From the NCBI GenBank assembly GCA_027451345.1, contig DAIDJO010000055.1:1-50816 (forward strand): 50,816 nucleotides of DNA. Direction: 5' to 3'. The translations under genes and the position numbers were made by a program. This document shows positions 1-7,769 of this stretch, in pieces (the first letter of the stretch is position 1; the number at the start of each line of letters is the position of its first letter). The notes beneath the pieces are model-generated. The model saw only the letters and a list, made by a program, of their open reading frames with translations. It searched no databases and was not told the origin of the DNA. Origin of the DNA: Solirubrobacterales bacterium (GTDB taxonomy: Bacteria > Actinomycetota > Thermoleophilia > Solirubrobacterales > Solirubrobacteraceae).

Positions 1-1310
1 CCCCAGCCGGCCTGGCCGCCACCGTCAACGGCGACTCGAGCGCCAACCCCGGCACCGTCACCGGCCTCACCAGCGGCGGCAACGACCAGTTCGCCGGGAT
101 CGCCACCATCGACGGCCCCAGCGGCGGCAACGCGACCTTCATCGCCGCCGCCACCGGCAACAACACCTTCAACGGCACCGGCGCCAACAACACCCTCGAC
201 CTCAGCCAAGCCCCAACGGGCATCGTCGTCACGGTCAACGGAGACTCCCTGGCGCAGCCGGGCACGGTCACCGGTCTGACCGGCGGTGGGACCGACCTGT
301 TCTCCGGCGCCCAGCGGATCACGGGCGCGCCCTCGATCATCTCCTCGGTGGCCGTCGCAACCGCGTTGCCGGCCACAGCCGCCGTCGGTACCCCCTACAG
401 CGTCCAGCTGAACGGGATGGGCGGCAGTGCTCCCTACTCCGACTGGAGCGTCGAGGACGGCGCACTGCCGCCGGGACTCACGCTCTCGTCCGGAGGGCTC
501 CTCGCCGGCACGCCCACCGCCTCGGGCACGTATGTGTTCACCGTGGAGCTCCTCGACGCCGGCCAGCTTCCCGGGGCGACCACGTTCACGCTGACGGTGA
601 ACAGCGCCCCGGAGATCACGAGCGTCGGCACCGCCTCGATCGCCGAGGGCAGCGCCGGGAGCTTCACCATCACCACCGTCGGGACGCCCACCGCGACGCT
701 CAGCGAATCCGGTGCACTCCCAGCGGGCGTCTCCTTCACCGACAACGGCAACGGCACCGCCACGCTCTCAGGGACTCCGGCCGCCGGAACCGCGGGGACG
801 TACACGATCACGATCATCGCCGCGAACGGGGTCGTGCCCAACGCGTCTCAGAGCTTCACGCTCACGATCGCCCCGCCCCCTGTCCCGAGCTCGGGCGGCA
901 GCACGGGGAGCGGCGGCACCAGCACGACCAGCAGCGGCGGCAGCAGAATCGTGGTCGCGGTGCCCGGTGGTCAATCCACCGTGGCCAGGGGCGCGGCCAA
1001 GCTCGGCCTGGCGTGCACGGGTGACTCGAGCCGTGGCGATTGCGCGGGCTCGCTGCGGTTGACCGTCCGGAAGAGGGTGGTCCGGCGGGTGCATCGCCGC
1101 CGCACCGTCACGTTCAGGACGATCGTGGTGGGACGCGCCGGTTTCCGGATCGCCCGCGGCGGATCACGCGTGCTCTCGGTCCGTCTGAGCCGGCCCGGCG
1201 TACTGGCCCTCGCTCACGCTCACCGGCACGCTCTGGCGGTGCAGCTGCAGGTCACGGTCACGGGCGGGGCGACCGTGAGGCGCAGGATCATCCTGCGCCT
1301 CAAGCGGTAG
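1..1310 (+). CDS. Secreted Ig-like/putative-Ig repeat protein, C-terminal part
   Basis: The reading frame is open from base 3 to the stop at 1308-1310, so the start lies outside the window. Two copies of a roughly 70-residue Gly/Asn/Thr-rich unit (VNGDS...GTVTGLT.GG..D.F.G) occupy bases 25-330. Two putative-Ig (He_PIG-like) domains follow, recognisable by 'ALPPGLTLS..GLLAGTP' and 'ALPAGVSF...GTATLSGTPAAGT'. After a Gly/Ser/Thr linker comes a 100-residue Arg/Val-rich C-terminal beta domain ending in LRLKR. Such proteins are cell-surface or secreted in Solirubrobacterales-like genomes; the function, probably adhesive or structural, is inferred. The C-terminal stretch is unusually basic. Confidence 0.8.
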   Translation, partial: PAGLAATVNGDSSANPGTVTGLTSGGNDQFAGIATIDGPSGGNATFIAAATGNNTFNGTGANNTLDLSQAPTGIVVTVNGDSLAQPGTVTGLTGGGTDLFSGAQRITGAPSIISSVAVATALPATAAVGTPYSVQLNGMGGSAPYSDWSVEDGALPPGLTLSSGGLLAGTPTASGTYVFTVELLDAGQLPGATTFTLTVNSAPEITSVGTASIAEGSAGSFTITTVGTPTATLSESGALPAGVSFTDNGNGTATLSGTPAAGTAGTYTITIIAANGVVPNASQSFTLTIAPPPVPSSGGSTGSGGTSTTSSGGSRIVVAVPGGQSTVARGAAKLGLACTGDSSRGDCAGSLRLTVRKRVVRRVHRRRTVTFRTIVVGRAGFRIARGGSRVLSVRLSRPGVLALAHAHRHALAVQLQVTVTGGATVRRRIILRLKR

Positions 1311-1314
1311 CGGA

Positions 1315-1857
1315 TCACGGCGCGACGGCCGCTCGTTCCGGCCGAACCCCGAGCCGGAACCAACCGAGCCGCTCGGTCACGACGGCGCCGAGCGCCGCGA
1401 GGTTGTAGGAGGCGTGCAGGAGCACGACGGCCCAGAAGCCCCACGTCAGGTACACGGCGACGAAGAGCCAGCCGATGACGGTGAGATACAGGCACATCCG
1501 CAGGGTGACGAACGAGGTGAGGTGGGCGAAGCCAAAGGCCACCCCGCCGAGCAGCACGCCGGTGAGCAGGCCGTGGACCGGGTAGCGGAAGGCCAGCTCC
1601 TCCACAAGCGCGAGCCCGGGGATGACGGCGGCGAGCGCGACCACGTAGAGCGGCCACAGGCGGGTGCGGACCGGCAGCAGCGCGAGGTTCGCGCGCACGT
1701 GGAAGGGCGACCAGTTGAGGATCGCCGGCGCCGGCAGCGATCGGTTCACGGTGATGCCGACGAGAAGCAGCAACGGCCCGCCGAGGATCGGGAGCGCCTG
1801 GACGTGCTGGCCGAGCTGCTGGTACATGAAGTCGACGCTGGCCAGAAAACCGGTCAT
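1315..1857 (-). CDS. CPBP-family intramembrane metalloprotease (CAAX/Abi type)
   Basis: This is a 180-residue multi-pass membrane protein. It carries the three CPBP motifs in order: EELAFR (paired Glu and Arg), FGFAH, and HASYN near the C-terminus. In this family the Glu and His residues coordinate the catalytic metal inside the membrane. The start is the ATG at 1857, which gives the family's compact length; the frame stays open upstream but that part is Arg/Glu-rich and opposite the ABC gene. The substrate is unknown. The gene is divergent from the ABC importer operon and lies 4 bp from the end of the preceding convergent gene. Confidence 0.85.
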   Translation of the reverse strand: MTGFLASVDFMYQQLGQHVQALPILGGPLLLLVGITVNRSLPAPAILNWSPFHVRANLALLPVRTRLWPLYVVALAAVIPGLALVEELAFRYPVHGLLTGVLLGGVAFGFAHLTSFVTLRMCLYLTVIGWLFVAVYLTWGFWAVVLLHASYNLAALGAVVTERLGWFRLGVRPERAAVAP

Positions 1858-1947
1858 GCTGCTGTTGCTTCCCGCGGGCTGCGGGCGCGACCCCCGACCG
1901 TCAGCCTGCGGACGACGGCGACGGGGCCTGTGGGAACCTATCGACCC

Positions 1948-2685
1948 GTGGCGCCGCTGCCCCTCATCGCCTTCGACGGCGTCTCCCGCACGTTCGCGGG
2001 GCGGCGCGGCGGCGAGCCGGTGCCGGCGCTGCGCGACCTGTCGCTGCGGGTGGCGGAGGGCGAGACGGTCGCCGTCGTCGGCCCGAGCGGCTGCGGGAAG
2101 ACGACGCTGCTCGAGCTGATCTGCGGGCTGCAGCGTCCCGACTCCGGCGCGCTGCGGAGCGCTCCCGCCGCCCTGATGCCCCAGCGTGACCTGCTCCTGC
2201 CGTGGCTCCCGGCCGTCGACAACGCGGCGCTCGCCCTGCGCGTGCGCGGCGTCGCGCGCGACGCCGCACGCCGCGAGGTGGCCCCCTGGTTCGAGCGGTT
2301 CGGCCTGAGCGGGTTCGAGACGGCCCGGCCGCACGAGCTCTCGGGCGGCATGCGCCAGCGCGTCTCCTTCCTGCGCACGCTGCTGGCCGGCAAGCCGGTG
2401 CTCTCGCTCGACGAGCCGTTCGCGGCGCTCGACGCGATCACCCGCGCCGAGATGCAGGCCTGGCTCGCCCGCATCCTCGCCGAGGCGACCCGGACGGTGG
2501 TGCTCGTCACCCATGATGTCGAGGAGGCCGTCCTGCTCGGGGACCGCGTGCTCGTCATGTCCCCCCGGCCCGGGCGGATCGTGGCCGACCTGACCGTGCA
2601 GGGCGACCGGCCGCGCCACCGCAACGACGCGGCCGTCGTCGAGCTGCGGGCGCGAGCGCTCGAGGCGCTCGGGGTTGCGGCGTGA
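1948..2685 (+). CDS. ABC transporter ATP-binding protein (nitrate/sulfonate/HMP type)
   Basis: This is a 245-residue ABC ATPase. Walker A is GPSGCGKTT, the Q-loop is at MPQRDLLLPW, the signature is LSGGMRQRV, Walker B is VLSLDEPFAALD and the H-loop is VTHD. The Q-loop and the short D-loop region resemble the SsuB/TauB/ThiZ group. The GTG at 1948 is chosen because the family begins just before 'IAFDGVSRTF'. Its stop overlaps the permease start (GTGA at 2682-2685), which indicates translational coupling. It energises import by the two downstream genes. The substrate is inferred from the binding protein and is not certain. Confidence 0.92.
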   Translation: MAPLPLIAFDGVSRTFAGRRGGEPVPALRDLSLRVAEGETVAVVGPSGCGKTTLLELICGLQRPDSGALRSAPAALMPQRDLLLPWLPAVDNAALALRVRGVARDAARREVAPWFERFGLSGFETARPHELSGGMRQRVSFLRTLLAGKPVLSLDEPFAALDAITRAEMQAWLARILAEATRTVVLVTHDVEEAVLLGDRVLVMSPRPGRIVADLTVQGDRPRHRNDAAVVELRARALEALGVAA

Positions 2686-3443
2686 GGCGCCTGCTCCTGC
2701 CGCTCGCCGCGATCCTCGTCCTGCTCGGGATCTGGCAGCTCTACGCGGGGGTCAGCGGCGTGAGCTCGCTCGTGCTCCCCTCGCCGGTCGACGTCGGGCG
2801 CGCGCTCGTCGAGGACCGCGGCGCGCTCTGGCACAACCTCAAGCCGACCGCCGCGGAGATCCTGCTCGGCATCGTCCTCGGCGCGGCGGTCGGCCTGCTC
2901 GTCGCGGTCGCGCTGCGCCTCTCCGCCCTGGCGCGCGAGGCGACCTATCCGCTGCTCGTCGCCAGCCAGGCGATCCCGATCCCGATCCTCGCCCCGCTGC
3001 TCGTCGTCTGGCTCGGCTTCGGCCTCCTGCCGAAGCTCGTCGTGATCGCCCTCGTGACGTTCTTCCCGGTCGTGGTCACCACGCTCTCCGCCCTCGCTGC
3101 GGTGGACCCCGACCTGATCAAGCTGATGCGCACGCTCGACGCCGGGCGCTGGCAGACCTTCGTGCGCGTCGAGCTGCCCTCGGCGCTGCCGGGCGTCTTC
3201 GCGGGCGCCAAGGTGGCCGCCGTATTCTCCGTGATCGCGGCACTGCTCGGCGAGCAGGCCGCGGGTTCCAATTCCGGACTTGGGTACCTCCTGACCGTGA
3301 CCGTTCAAAACCTGGAGATGTCCGAGGCCTTCGCCAGCGTGTGCGTTCTGGCAGGCTTCGCGATCGTGCTGTTCGCGCTGCTGACGCTGCTCGAGCGCCG
3401 CGCCCTGCCCTGGGTCCACCGATCAACGAGCACCGGAGCCTGA
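2682..3443 (+). CDS. ABC transporter permease (BPD_transp_1, ThiX/SsuC-like)
   Basis: This is a 253-residue inner-membrane permease with about six hydrophobic segments. The stretch 'SQAIPIPILAPLLVVWLGFG' followed by FFPVVVTTL and the coupling-helix region 'LMRTLDAGRWQTF..VELPSALP' match the permeases of hydroxymethylpyrimidine-, nitrate- and sulfonate-type importers. The wording of the SQxxP and GFGLLPK motifs is closest to ThiX-like proteins. The start overlaps the ATPase stop and the stop overlaps the ATG of the lipoprotein gene, so the three genes form one tight operon. Confidence 0.92.
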   Translation: MRRLLLPLAAILVLLGIWQLYAGVSGVSSLVLPSPVDVGRALVEDRGALWHNLKPTAAEILLGIVLGAAVGLLVAVALRLSALAREATYPLLVASQAIPIPILAPLLVVWLGFGLLPKLVVIALVTFFPVVVTTLSALAAVDPDLIKLMRTLDAGRWQTFVRVELPSALPGVFAGAKVAAVFSVIAALLGEQAAGSNSGLGYLLTVTVQNLEMSEAFASVCVLAGFAIVLFALLTLLERRALPWVHRSTSTGA

Positions 3444-4426
3444 TGAGACACCGCCTCCCACGAGTCGCGCACGCGCGTCCGGCCGCCCTGGCCGCCCTGG
3501 CCGCGGTGGCTCTCGGCGGCTGCGGTGAGATCACGAACACGATCACCGCGCCCGCCGGCACCGCGAACCGGATCACGGTCGTCCTCGCCGGTCCGCGCAG
3601 CGCCCTGTACGCCGGGCTCTATGAGGCCGAGCGGCGCGGCCTGTTCGCCCAGAGCGACCTGTCGGTCCGGGTCATCACCCCGGCGGCGGGCGCCGACCCG
3701 CTGACGATGGTGCACGACCGCCAGGCGTTGATCGGCTTCTCCTCGGAACCGAACGTGCTGCTGCACCGCAACCTCGACGAGCCCCTGGTGAGCGTCGCCG
3801 CGGTCCTCCACGCGCCGCTGCCGACGGTCCGGATCACCCTTCCGAGGCGCGGCCCCTCGGGCGGAGCCCCGCTCCCCACCACCGGCAGGACGACCACGAC
3901 GCGCACCGCGACCACCATCGGCACGACGACGGGCCGGACCCGGACGGCGCGCCACGGCACCACCGCCACGACACCGGCCACGACGACGACCACGCTCGCC
4001 GACCCGGCCGCGACCCGCTGGCCCGCCGAGCTGCAGCGGCTGCTCAGCGGGCCCGGGCACCCGACCTACGACGGCCTCGTGGTCGTCGTCCGCAAGGAGA
4101 CGATCGTCGATCAGGCGCCGCTCATCCGGCGCTTCGTGCAGACGCTCGCGCGTGGCTACCGGGCCGTCCGGGCCGACCCGCGCCGCGCGATCAGCGATCT
4201 GATCACGGCGGTTCCCTCCCTCGCGCCCAAGCGGGCGCTCGAGGCCTCGATCCTGCGCGCCGCGCTCCCGCTCGTCTTCCCCGCCGGGCTCAGGGTGTGG
4301 GGCTACCAGCGCCCGACGCAGTGGAACGCGTTTGGCACCTGGCTGACCCGGCATCAGCTGCTCGCCAACCCGAACGCGAGCCCCGACGCCTCGACGAACG
4401 AGCTGCTCCCCGGCCAGGGGGTGTGA
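3443..4426 (+). CDS. NMT1/THI5-like substrate-binding lipoprotein with Thr-rich insert
   Basis: This is a 327-residue exported lipoprotein with an Arg-rich n-region and a lipobox LGGC (Cys27). Residues 43-130 match the first lobe of NMT1/THI5-like proteins (ThiY type): YAGLYEAERRGLF, then GFSSEPNVLLHRN. Residues 207-327 match the family's end (TYDGLVVVVRKE..., RRFVQTLARGYRAV, GYQRPTQWNAF). Between them, where the family normally has the roughly 90-residue core of the second lobe, there is only a Thr-rich low-complexity stretch (about 146-185). ATG 3443 overlaps the permease TGA. The ligand could be a thiamine precursor or another small aromatic compound; the missing lobe makes this uncertain. 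Confidence 0.85.
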   Translation: MRHRLPRVAHARPAALAALAAVALGGCGEITNTITAPAGTANRITVVLAGPRSALYAGLYEAERRGLFAQSDLSVRVITPAAGADPLTMVHDRQALIGFSSEPNVLLHRNLDEPLVSVAAVLHAPLPTVRITLPRRGPSGGAPLPTTGRTTTTRTATTIGTTTGRTRTARHGTTATTPATTTTTLADPAATRWPAELQRLLSGPGHPTYDGLVVVVRKETIVDQAPLIRRFVQTLARGYRAVRADPRRAISDLITAVPSLAPKRALEASILRAALPLVFPAGLRVWGYQRPTQWNAFGTWLTRHQLLANPNASPDASTNELLPGQGV

Positions 4427-4430
4427 GCTC

Positions 4431-4457
4431 CCGTGGCGGCGCGCTTCGCCGCCACGG
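4431..4457. terminator. Bidirectional hairpin terminator
   Basis: A perfect 11-bp stem (CCGTGGCGGCG / CGCCGCCACGG) with a 5-nt loop lies 4 bp past the stop of the binding-protein gene and 26 bp before the stop of the convergent glycosylase gene. There is no T-tract, as is common in high-GC actinobacteria. Confidence 0.7.
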
Positions 4458-4482
4458 TCGAGCCGCGCGGTCGGCTCCGCGC

Positions 4483-5397
4483 CTAGGCCACGAGTGCGCT
4501 GGGGGCGGCGGCGCCGACCCGCATCGCATAGGTGGCGGCGAGCCCCTGCCAGGGACCGAACCGGGCGAACACCTCCCGGACCTCGTGCTCCTGCGCCCGA
4601 GCCCACGGGTCGCCCCCCGAGAGCAGCCGCCCGACGACCTTGATCAGCCCGAGGTCCCCCGCCGGGACCTGGTCGAGCCGCCCCTGGCCGGTGAGGGCGA
4701 GGATCTCCACCGTCCAGGCGCCGATGCAGGGGATCGTGCGCAGGCGCCGCCACCCGGCCTCCTGCACGTCCGGGTCGGCGCTGCCGAGCTCCACCCGGCC
4801 CGCCGCCACCTCGCGCGCCGCCCGGACCATCGCCAGGGCGCGCGACCCGGTCAGGTCAAAGGCCTCGAGCTGCGCCGGCGCCGTCCCGGCGAGCACCGAC
4901 GCGCTCGGCGAGTCGCGCAGGCCGCTGGCGGCGTCGCGGCGGCCGAGCGCCGCCACGATCCGCCGCTGGATCGCCGCCGCCCGCTCGTACTCGATCAGCT
5001 GCTCGGTGATGGCCCAGGCGAGCGCCTCGAAGGGATCGGCGCGCCCCGCCGGCCGCAGCGTCGGGTGCGCGCGCACCGCGGCGCCGATCAGCGGGTCGTC
5101 ACGGTGAGCGTCGTGGAACGGCCGCAGGTCGAGATCGACGCCGAGAGCGCGGCGCATCGCCCCGATCGCCCGTTCGGCCGCCTCGCGCCGGACGCAGCGG
5201 GCGCCGATCAGGACGTTCCCGGAGCTCAGCTGCGCGACGCGCACGTGGACGGGCAGCTCCTCGCCGTCGCCGTGATCGTGCAGGAGGCGGTGCAGGACGC
5301 CACCGCGCACCGGGCTGAGGCCATCCATCCCGCTGCGGCGCCGCAGACGGAACGGCCACCGCGGCCGCACCTCGACGCGCACCTCCACGGCCCTCAC
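4483..5397 (-). CDS. DNA-3-methyladenine glycosylase II (AlkA-type)
   Basis: This is a 304-residue HhH-GPD glycosylase that removes alkylated bases in base-excision repair. The helix-hairpin-helix is LRTIPCIGAWTVEILAL (about 219-235), and the catalytic Asp is in PAGDLGL (Asp248). The N-terminal 100 residues resemble the AlkA N-terminal domain. The GTG start at 5397 overlaps the stop of the upstream small membrane-protein gene (GTGA), so the two are probably co-translated. A second, shorter AlkA-type gene lies at 46002-46652. No Ada-like regulator is seen nearby. Confidence 0.88.
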   Translation of the reverse strand: MRAVEVRVEVRPRWPFRLRRRSGMDGLSPVRGGVLHRLLHDHGDGEELPVHVRVAQLSSGNVLIGARCVRREAAERAIGAMRRALGVDLDLRPFHDAHRDDPLIGAAVRAHPTLRPAGRADPFEALAWAITEQLIEYERAAAIQRRIVAALGRRDAASGLRDSPSASVLAGTAPAQLEAFDLTGSRALAMVRAAREVAAGRVELGSADPDVQEAGWRRLRTIPCIGAWTVEILALTGQGRLDQVPAGDLGLIKVVGRLLSGGDPWARAQEHEVREVFARFGPWQGLAATYAMRVGAAAPSALVA

Positions 5398-5690
5398 CCG
5401 AGCTGTCGCACGTGCACCACGTAGGTGCGCACCGACGCGGAACGTGGCGGCTCCAGCGGCGCGGGCACGGCCGCCCGTTCGAGCCGGGCCTGGCCGTAGC
5501 GGCGCAGCAGCGCCATGGTGGCGGCACCCGCCACGAACCCGGTGGCGGCCGCCACCGCGGTCTGCACCCCGGCGGCACTGACGCGGACGGGTGGCCGCGC
5601 CGGCGGCGCGGGCTCGATCCAGGCGCCGGTCGTCTCGACGACCTCGCCATGGAGAAGCTCCAGCTCGTACTGCTCGTCCTCGGTGGGCAC
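5394..5690 (-). CDS. Small single-pass membrane protein, function unknown
   Basis: This is a 98-residue protein that I do not recognise. It has an acidic N-terminus (PTEDEQYELELLHGEVVETTG), a Pro-rich stretch, one hydrophobic segment (VQTAVAAATGFVAGAATMALL, about 50-70), then a basic tail ending in TYVVHVRQLG. GTG 5690 is chosen. A TTG at 5726 would add 12 residues but would sit inside the promoter-proximal dyad. The stop overlaps the glycosylase start, so the two genes form a pair. Its coupling to a DNA-repair gene is unexplained. Confidence 0.6.
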   Translation of the reverse strand: MPTEDEQYELELLHGEVVETTGAWIEPAPPARPPVRVSAAGVQTAVAAATGFVAGAATMALLRRYGQARLERAAVPAPLEPPRSASVRTYVVHVRQLG

Positions 5691-5702
5691 CGTCCAGGAT
5701 GG

Positions 5703-5725
5703 TGACAGCGTTCCCGGCGCTGTCA
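5703..5725. promoter_or_regulatory. Inverted repeat between divergent genes
   Basis: TGACAGCG and CGCTGTCA form a perfect 8-bp dyad with a 7-nt spacer, midway between the small membrane-protein gene (minus) and the aminotransferase gene (plus). A TTGACA on the minus strand (5721-5726) overlaps the right arm. This could be an operator for either promoter. Confidence 0.4.
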
Positions 5726-5745
5726 ACGTTACGATGCGTTCACCG

Positions 5746-7005
5746 ATGACCGCTGTTGACGTGTTCGCCAAGGCCCGCGAGTTCGAGCGCCTCGAGCAGC
5801 TGCGCGCCGCCCGCGAGATCGGGGCGGTGCCGTACTTCCACGTGCTCGAGGGACCGGCCGGGCCGGTGGTCGAGATGGAGGGGCAGCGCCGGATCATGCT
5901 CGGCTCCAACAACTATCTCGGCCTCACCGGCGACGAACGGGTCAAGCAGGGCGCGCGGGACGCGCTCGACCGCTACGGGACGGGCCTCACCGGCTCGCGC
6001 TTCCTGAACGGCACGATCGACCTGCACGTGGAGCTCGAGCGCGAGCTCGCCGCCTGGTTCGGGACCGAGGACGCGCTCGTCTTCACCACCGGGCACCAGG
6101 CGAACCTCGGCGCCATCGGCACGATCCTCGGCCCGCAGGACACGGTGATCGTCGACTCCGGTGACCACGCCTCGATCCTCGACGGCTGCCTGCTCTCGCA
6201 GGCCAAGCTCCGGCCCTTCCGCCACAACCGCCTCGACCTGCTCGAGAAGCGGCTGCAGGCGGCGCAGGCCGACGGCGGCGGCGTGCTCGTCGTCGTCGAC
6301 GGGGTGTACTCGATGGAGGGGGATGTCGCCCCGCTGCCGGAGATCGTCGCGCTCTGCCGGCGCTACGGCGCCCGGCTGATGGTCGATGAGGCGCACGGCT
6401 TCGGCGTGCTCGGCGCGCGCGGCGCGGGCGCCTGCGAGCTCTTCGGGGTCGAGGACCAGGTCGACCTGCGCATGGCGACCTTCTCCAAGTCGCTGGCCTC
6501 CTGCGGCGGCGCGATCGCCGGCTCGAGCGAGGTGATCGAGTTCCTGCGCATCGCCGCCCGCCCCTTCATCTTCACCGCCTCCGGCGTGCCCGCGGCGGTC
6601 GGCGCGGCGCTCGCCGCCGTGCGCATCGCCCGCTCCGACGAGGGCCGCGAGCTCTTCGCCCGGGTGCTGCACAACGCCGCCTACCTGCGCCGCGGCCTGG
6701 CGGACCTCGGCTTCTGGGTGCTGCCGCCGGCCCACATGGCCGACGGCACCGAGATCGTCACCCCGGTCGTGCCGGTCGTCGTCGGCGACGACTGGAAGGC
6801 CGTCTTCCTGTGGAAGGCGCTGTACGAGGCGGGCGTCTTCGTCAACGTCGCCATCCACCCCGCCGTCCCGCCCGCCGGCGCCCTCCTGCGCACGAGCGTG
6901 ATGGCCACCCACGACGAGGCCGTGCTCGACGAGGCGCTCGGCATCTTCCGGCACGCGAAGCAGAACTTCGAAGCCGAGCACGGACCGCTGCCCACCGGCC
7001 ACTGA
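5746..7005 (+). CDS. PLP-dependent alpha-oxoamine synthase-like aminotransferase (KBL/BioF/SPT family)
   Basis: This is a 419-residue fold-type I PLP enzyme. It shows SNNYLGLTGD near the N-terminus, GSRFLNGT (83-90), HQANLGAIG, the DEAHGFG motif (214-220) whose Asp contacts the pyridine nitrogen, and TFSKSLASCGG with the Schiff-base Lys248. The family condenses an amino acid with an acyl-CoA or acyl-ACP (2-amino-3-ketobutyrate ligase, BioF, serine palmitoyltransferase). TFSKSLAS is most like serine palmitoyltransferase, but no biotin or sphingolipid genes are nearby to decide. ATG 5746 starts at the usual position; an in-frame ATG at 5734 is possible. Confidence 0.88.
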   Translation: MTAVDVFAKAREFERLEQLRAAREIGAVPYFHVLEGPAGPVVEMEGQRRIMLGSNNYLGLTGDERVKQGARDALDRYGTGLTGSRFLNGTIDLHVELERELAAWFGTEDALVFTTGHQANLGAIGTILGPQDTVIVDSGDHASILDGCLLSQAKLRPFRHNRLDLLEKRLQAAQADGGGVLVVVDGVYSMEGDVAPLPEIVALCRRYGARLMVDEAHGFGVLGARGAGACELFGVEDQVDLRMATFSKSLASCGGAIAGSSEVIEFLRIAARPFIFTASGVPAAVGAALAAVRIARSDEGRELFARVLHNAAYLRRGLADLGFWVLPPAHMADGTEIVTPVVPVVVGDDWKAVFLWKALYEAGVFVNVAIHPAVPPAGALLRTSVMATHDEAVLDEALGIFRHAKQNFEAEHGPLPTGH

Positions 7006-7030
7006 GGCGCGCTCGAGCGCGGCGGCGAAG

Positions 7031-7049
7031 CTGCGGCGAGCCGCCGCAG
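7031..7049 (+). terminator. Hairpin after aminotransferase gene
   Basis: CTGCGGCG / CGCCGCAG, an 8-bp stem with a 3-nt loop, is followed by AAAATT and lies 26 bp past the stop. Confidence 0.45.
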
Positions 7050-7088
7050 AAAATTGCCGCTAGGTGCACACGGATCGGGCTTGTGAAC

Positions 7089-7118
7089 TTGCTGTGACCA
7101 ACCCGCTCGCGCTAGCTT
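7089..7118 (+). promoter_or_regulatory. Putative promoter of mIHF gene
   Basis: TTGCTG (7089-7094), an 18-bp spacer, then TAGCTT (7113-7118). The -10 box sits in the loop of a 6-bp dyad (GCTCGC 7105-7110 / GCGAGC 7119-7124). The resulting leader would be about 200 nt. Within the 7006-7328 spacer I see no further gene, only a T6 run at 7231-7236 and a small CACCC/GGGTG hairpin at 7243-7256. Confidence 0.4.
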
Positions 7119-7328
7119 GCGAGCAGTTCGCAGAGGGCCGATGAGGTCGCCGCTCCCATCGCCGATCGAGGCGACGGGGCCGGAGCCGGGGGGGCACCGC
7201 GGGCCATCGAAGGGGGCAGACCACACGTCGTTTTTTCACCAGCACCCGCTCGGGTGGCGATCTCGCACGCCCACGAGCGGCAACGTCACATACAGCGCCT
7301 TGGGGCAACAACCAGCAAGAGGATGTCG

Positions 7329-7730
7329 ATGCCGGCAACAACAGAGATCCCGACCGAACCACAGCGTCTGCGTGCCCTCGAGCATGCCAACGCCATACGT
7401 CTCGCTCGCGCCGAGCTGAAGCGACGGATCGCAGTCGGCGAGGTCTCCGCGGCGGATGTGATCCTCGAGTGCCCCGAGGCGGCACGGCGCTGGACGGTGG
7501 CCGAGCTCCTGCTGTCCCAGCGCCGCTGGGGAAGCACCCGCTGCCGCAAGTTCCTCGAGCGCAACGGCGTGAGCGAGATCAAGCCGATCGGAGCGCTGAC
7601 CGAGCGCCAGCGCAAGCTGCTCGCCGCCCAGTTGCGGGGCTGCACGGCAGCGCCGGAGCTGAGCGTCGAGGCGCCGGAGATCGGTCTCCCGCGCGGACGT
7701 GGCGCGGACCGCGAGCTGGCCTACGCCTGA
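7329..7730 (+). CDS. mihF: Integration host factor, actinobacterial type
   Basis: This is a 133-residue protein. Its central 95 residues match the actinobacterial mIHF family: RALEHANAIRLARAELKRRI, VSAADVILECP, then the helix-two-turn-helix region AELLLSQRRWGSTRCRKFLERNGV and a closing QRKLLAAQL. mIHF is a nucleoid-associated protein that binds DNA as a monomer and affects recombination and global transcription. Start ATG 7329 is preferred because AAGAGG lies 6 nt upstream; ATG 7323 overlaps that site. The N-terminal 15 and C-terminal 30 residues extend beyond the family norm of about 105. The gene stands alone and is convergent with the next. Confidence 0.88.
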   Translation: MPATTEIPTEPQRLRALEHANAIRLARAELKRRIAVGEVSAADVILECPEAARRWTVAELLLSQRRWGSTRCRKFLERNGVSEIKPIGALTERQRKLLAAQLRGCTAAPELSVEAPEIGLPRGRGADRELAYA

Positions 7731-7743
7731 GCCCGCGGGCGCG

Positions 7744-7761
7744 GCGCGGCGGGCGCCGCGC
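7744..7761. terminator. GC-rich hairpin between convergent genes
   Basis: GCGCGGCG / CGCCGCGC stem, with the innermost bases forming the loop, between the mIHF stop (7730) and the stop of the convergent gene (7770). Confidence 0.4.
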
Positions 7762-7769
7762 GGCTTCGC

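Noticed and set aside
1858-1947. TPP riboswitch before the ThiX/ThiY-like ABC operon
   Set aside because: The conserved CUGAGA and the distal pairing elements are not present in the 90-bp gap.
5515-5745. Upstream extension of the oxoamine-synthase gene to 5515
   Set aside because: The added 77 residues are low complexity, antisense to the small membrane-protein gene, and precede the normal family start.
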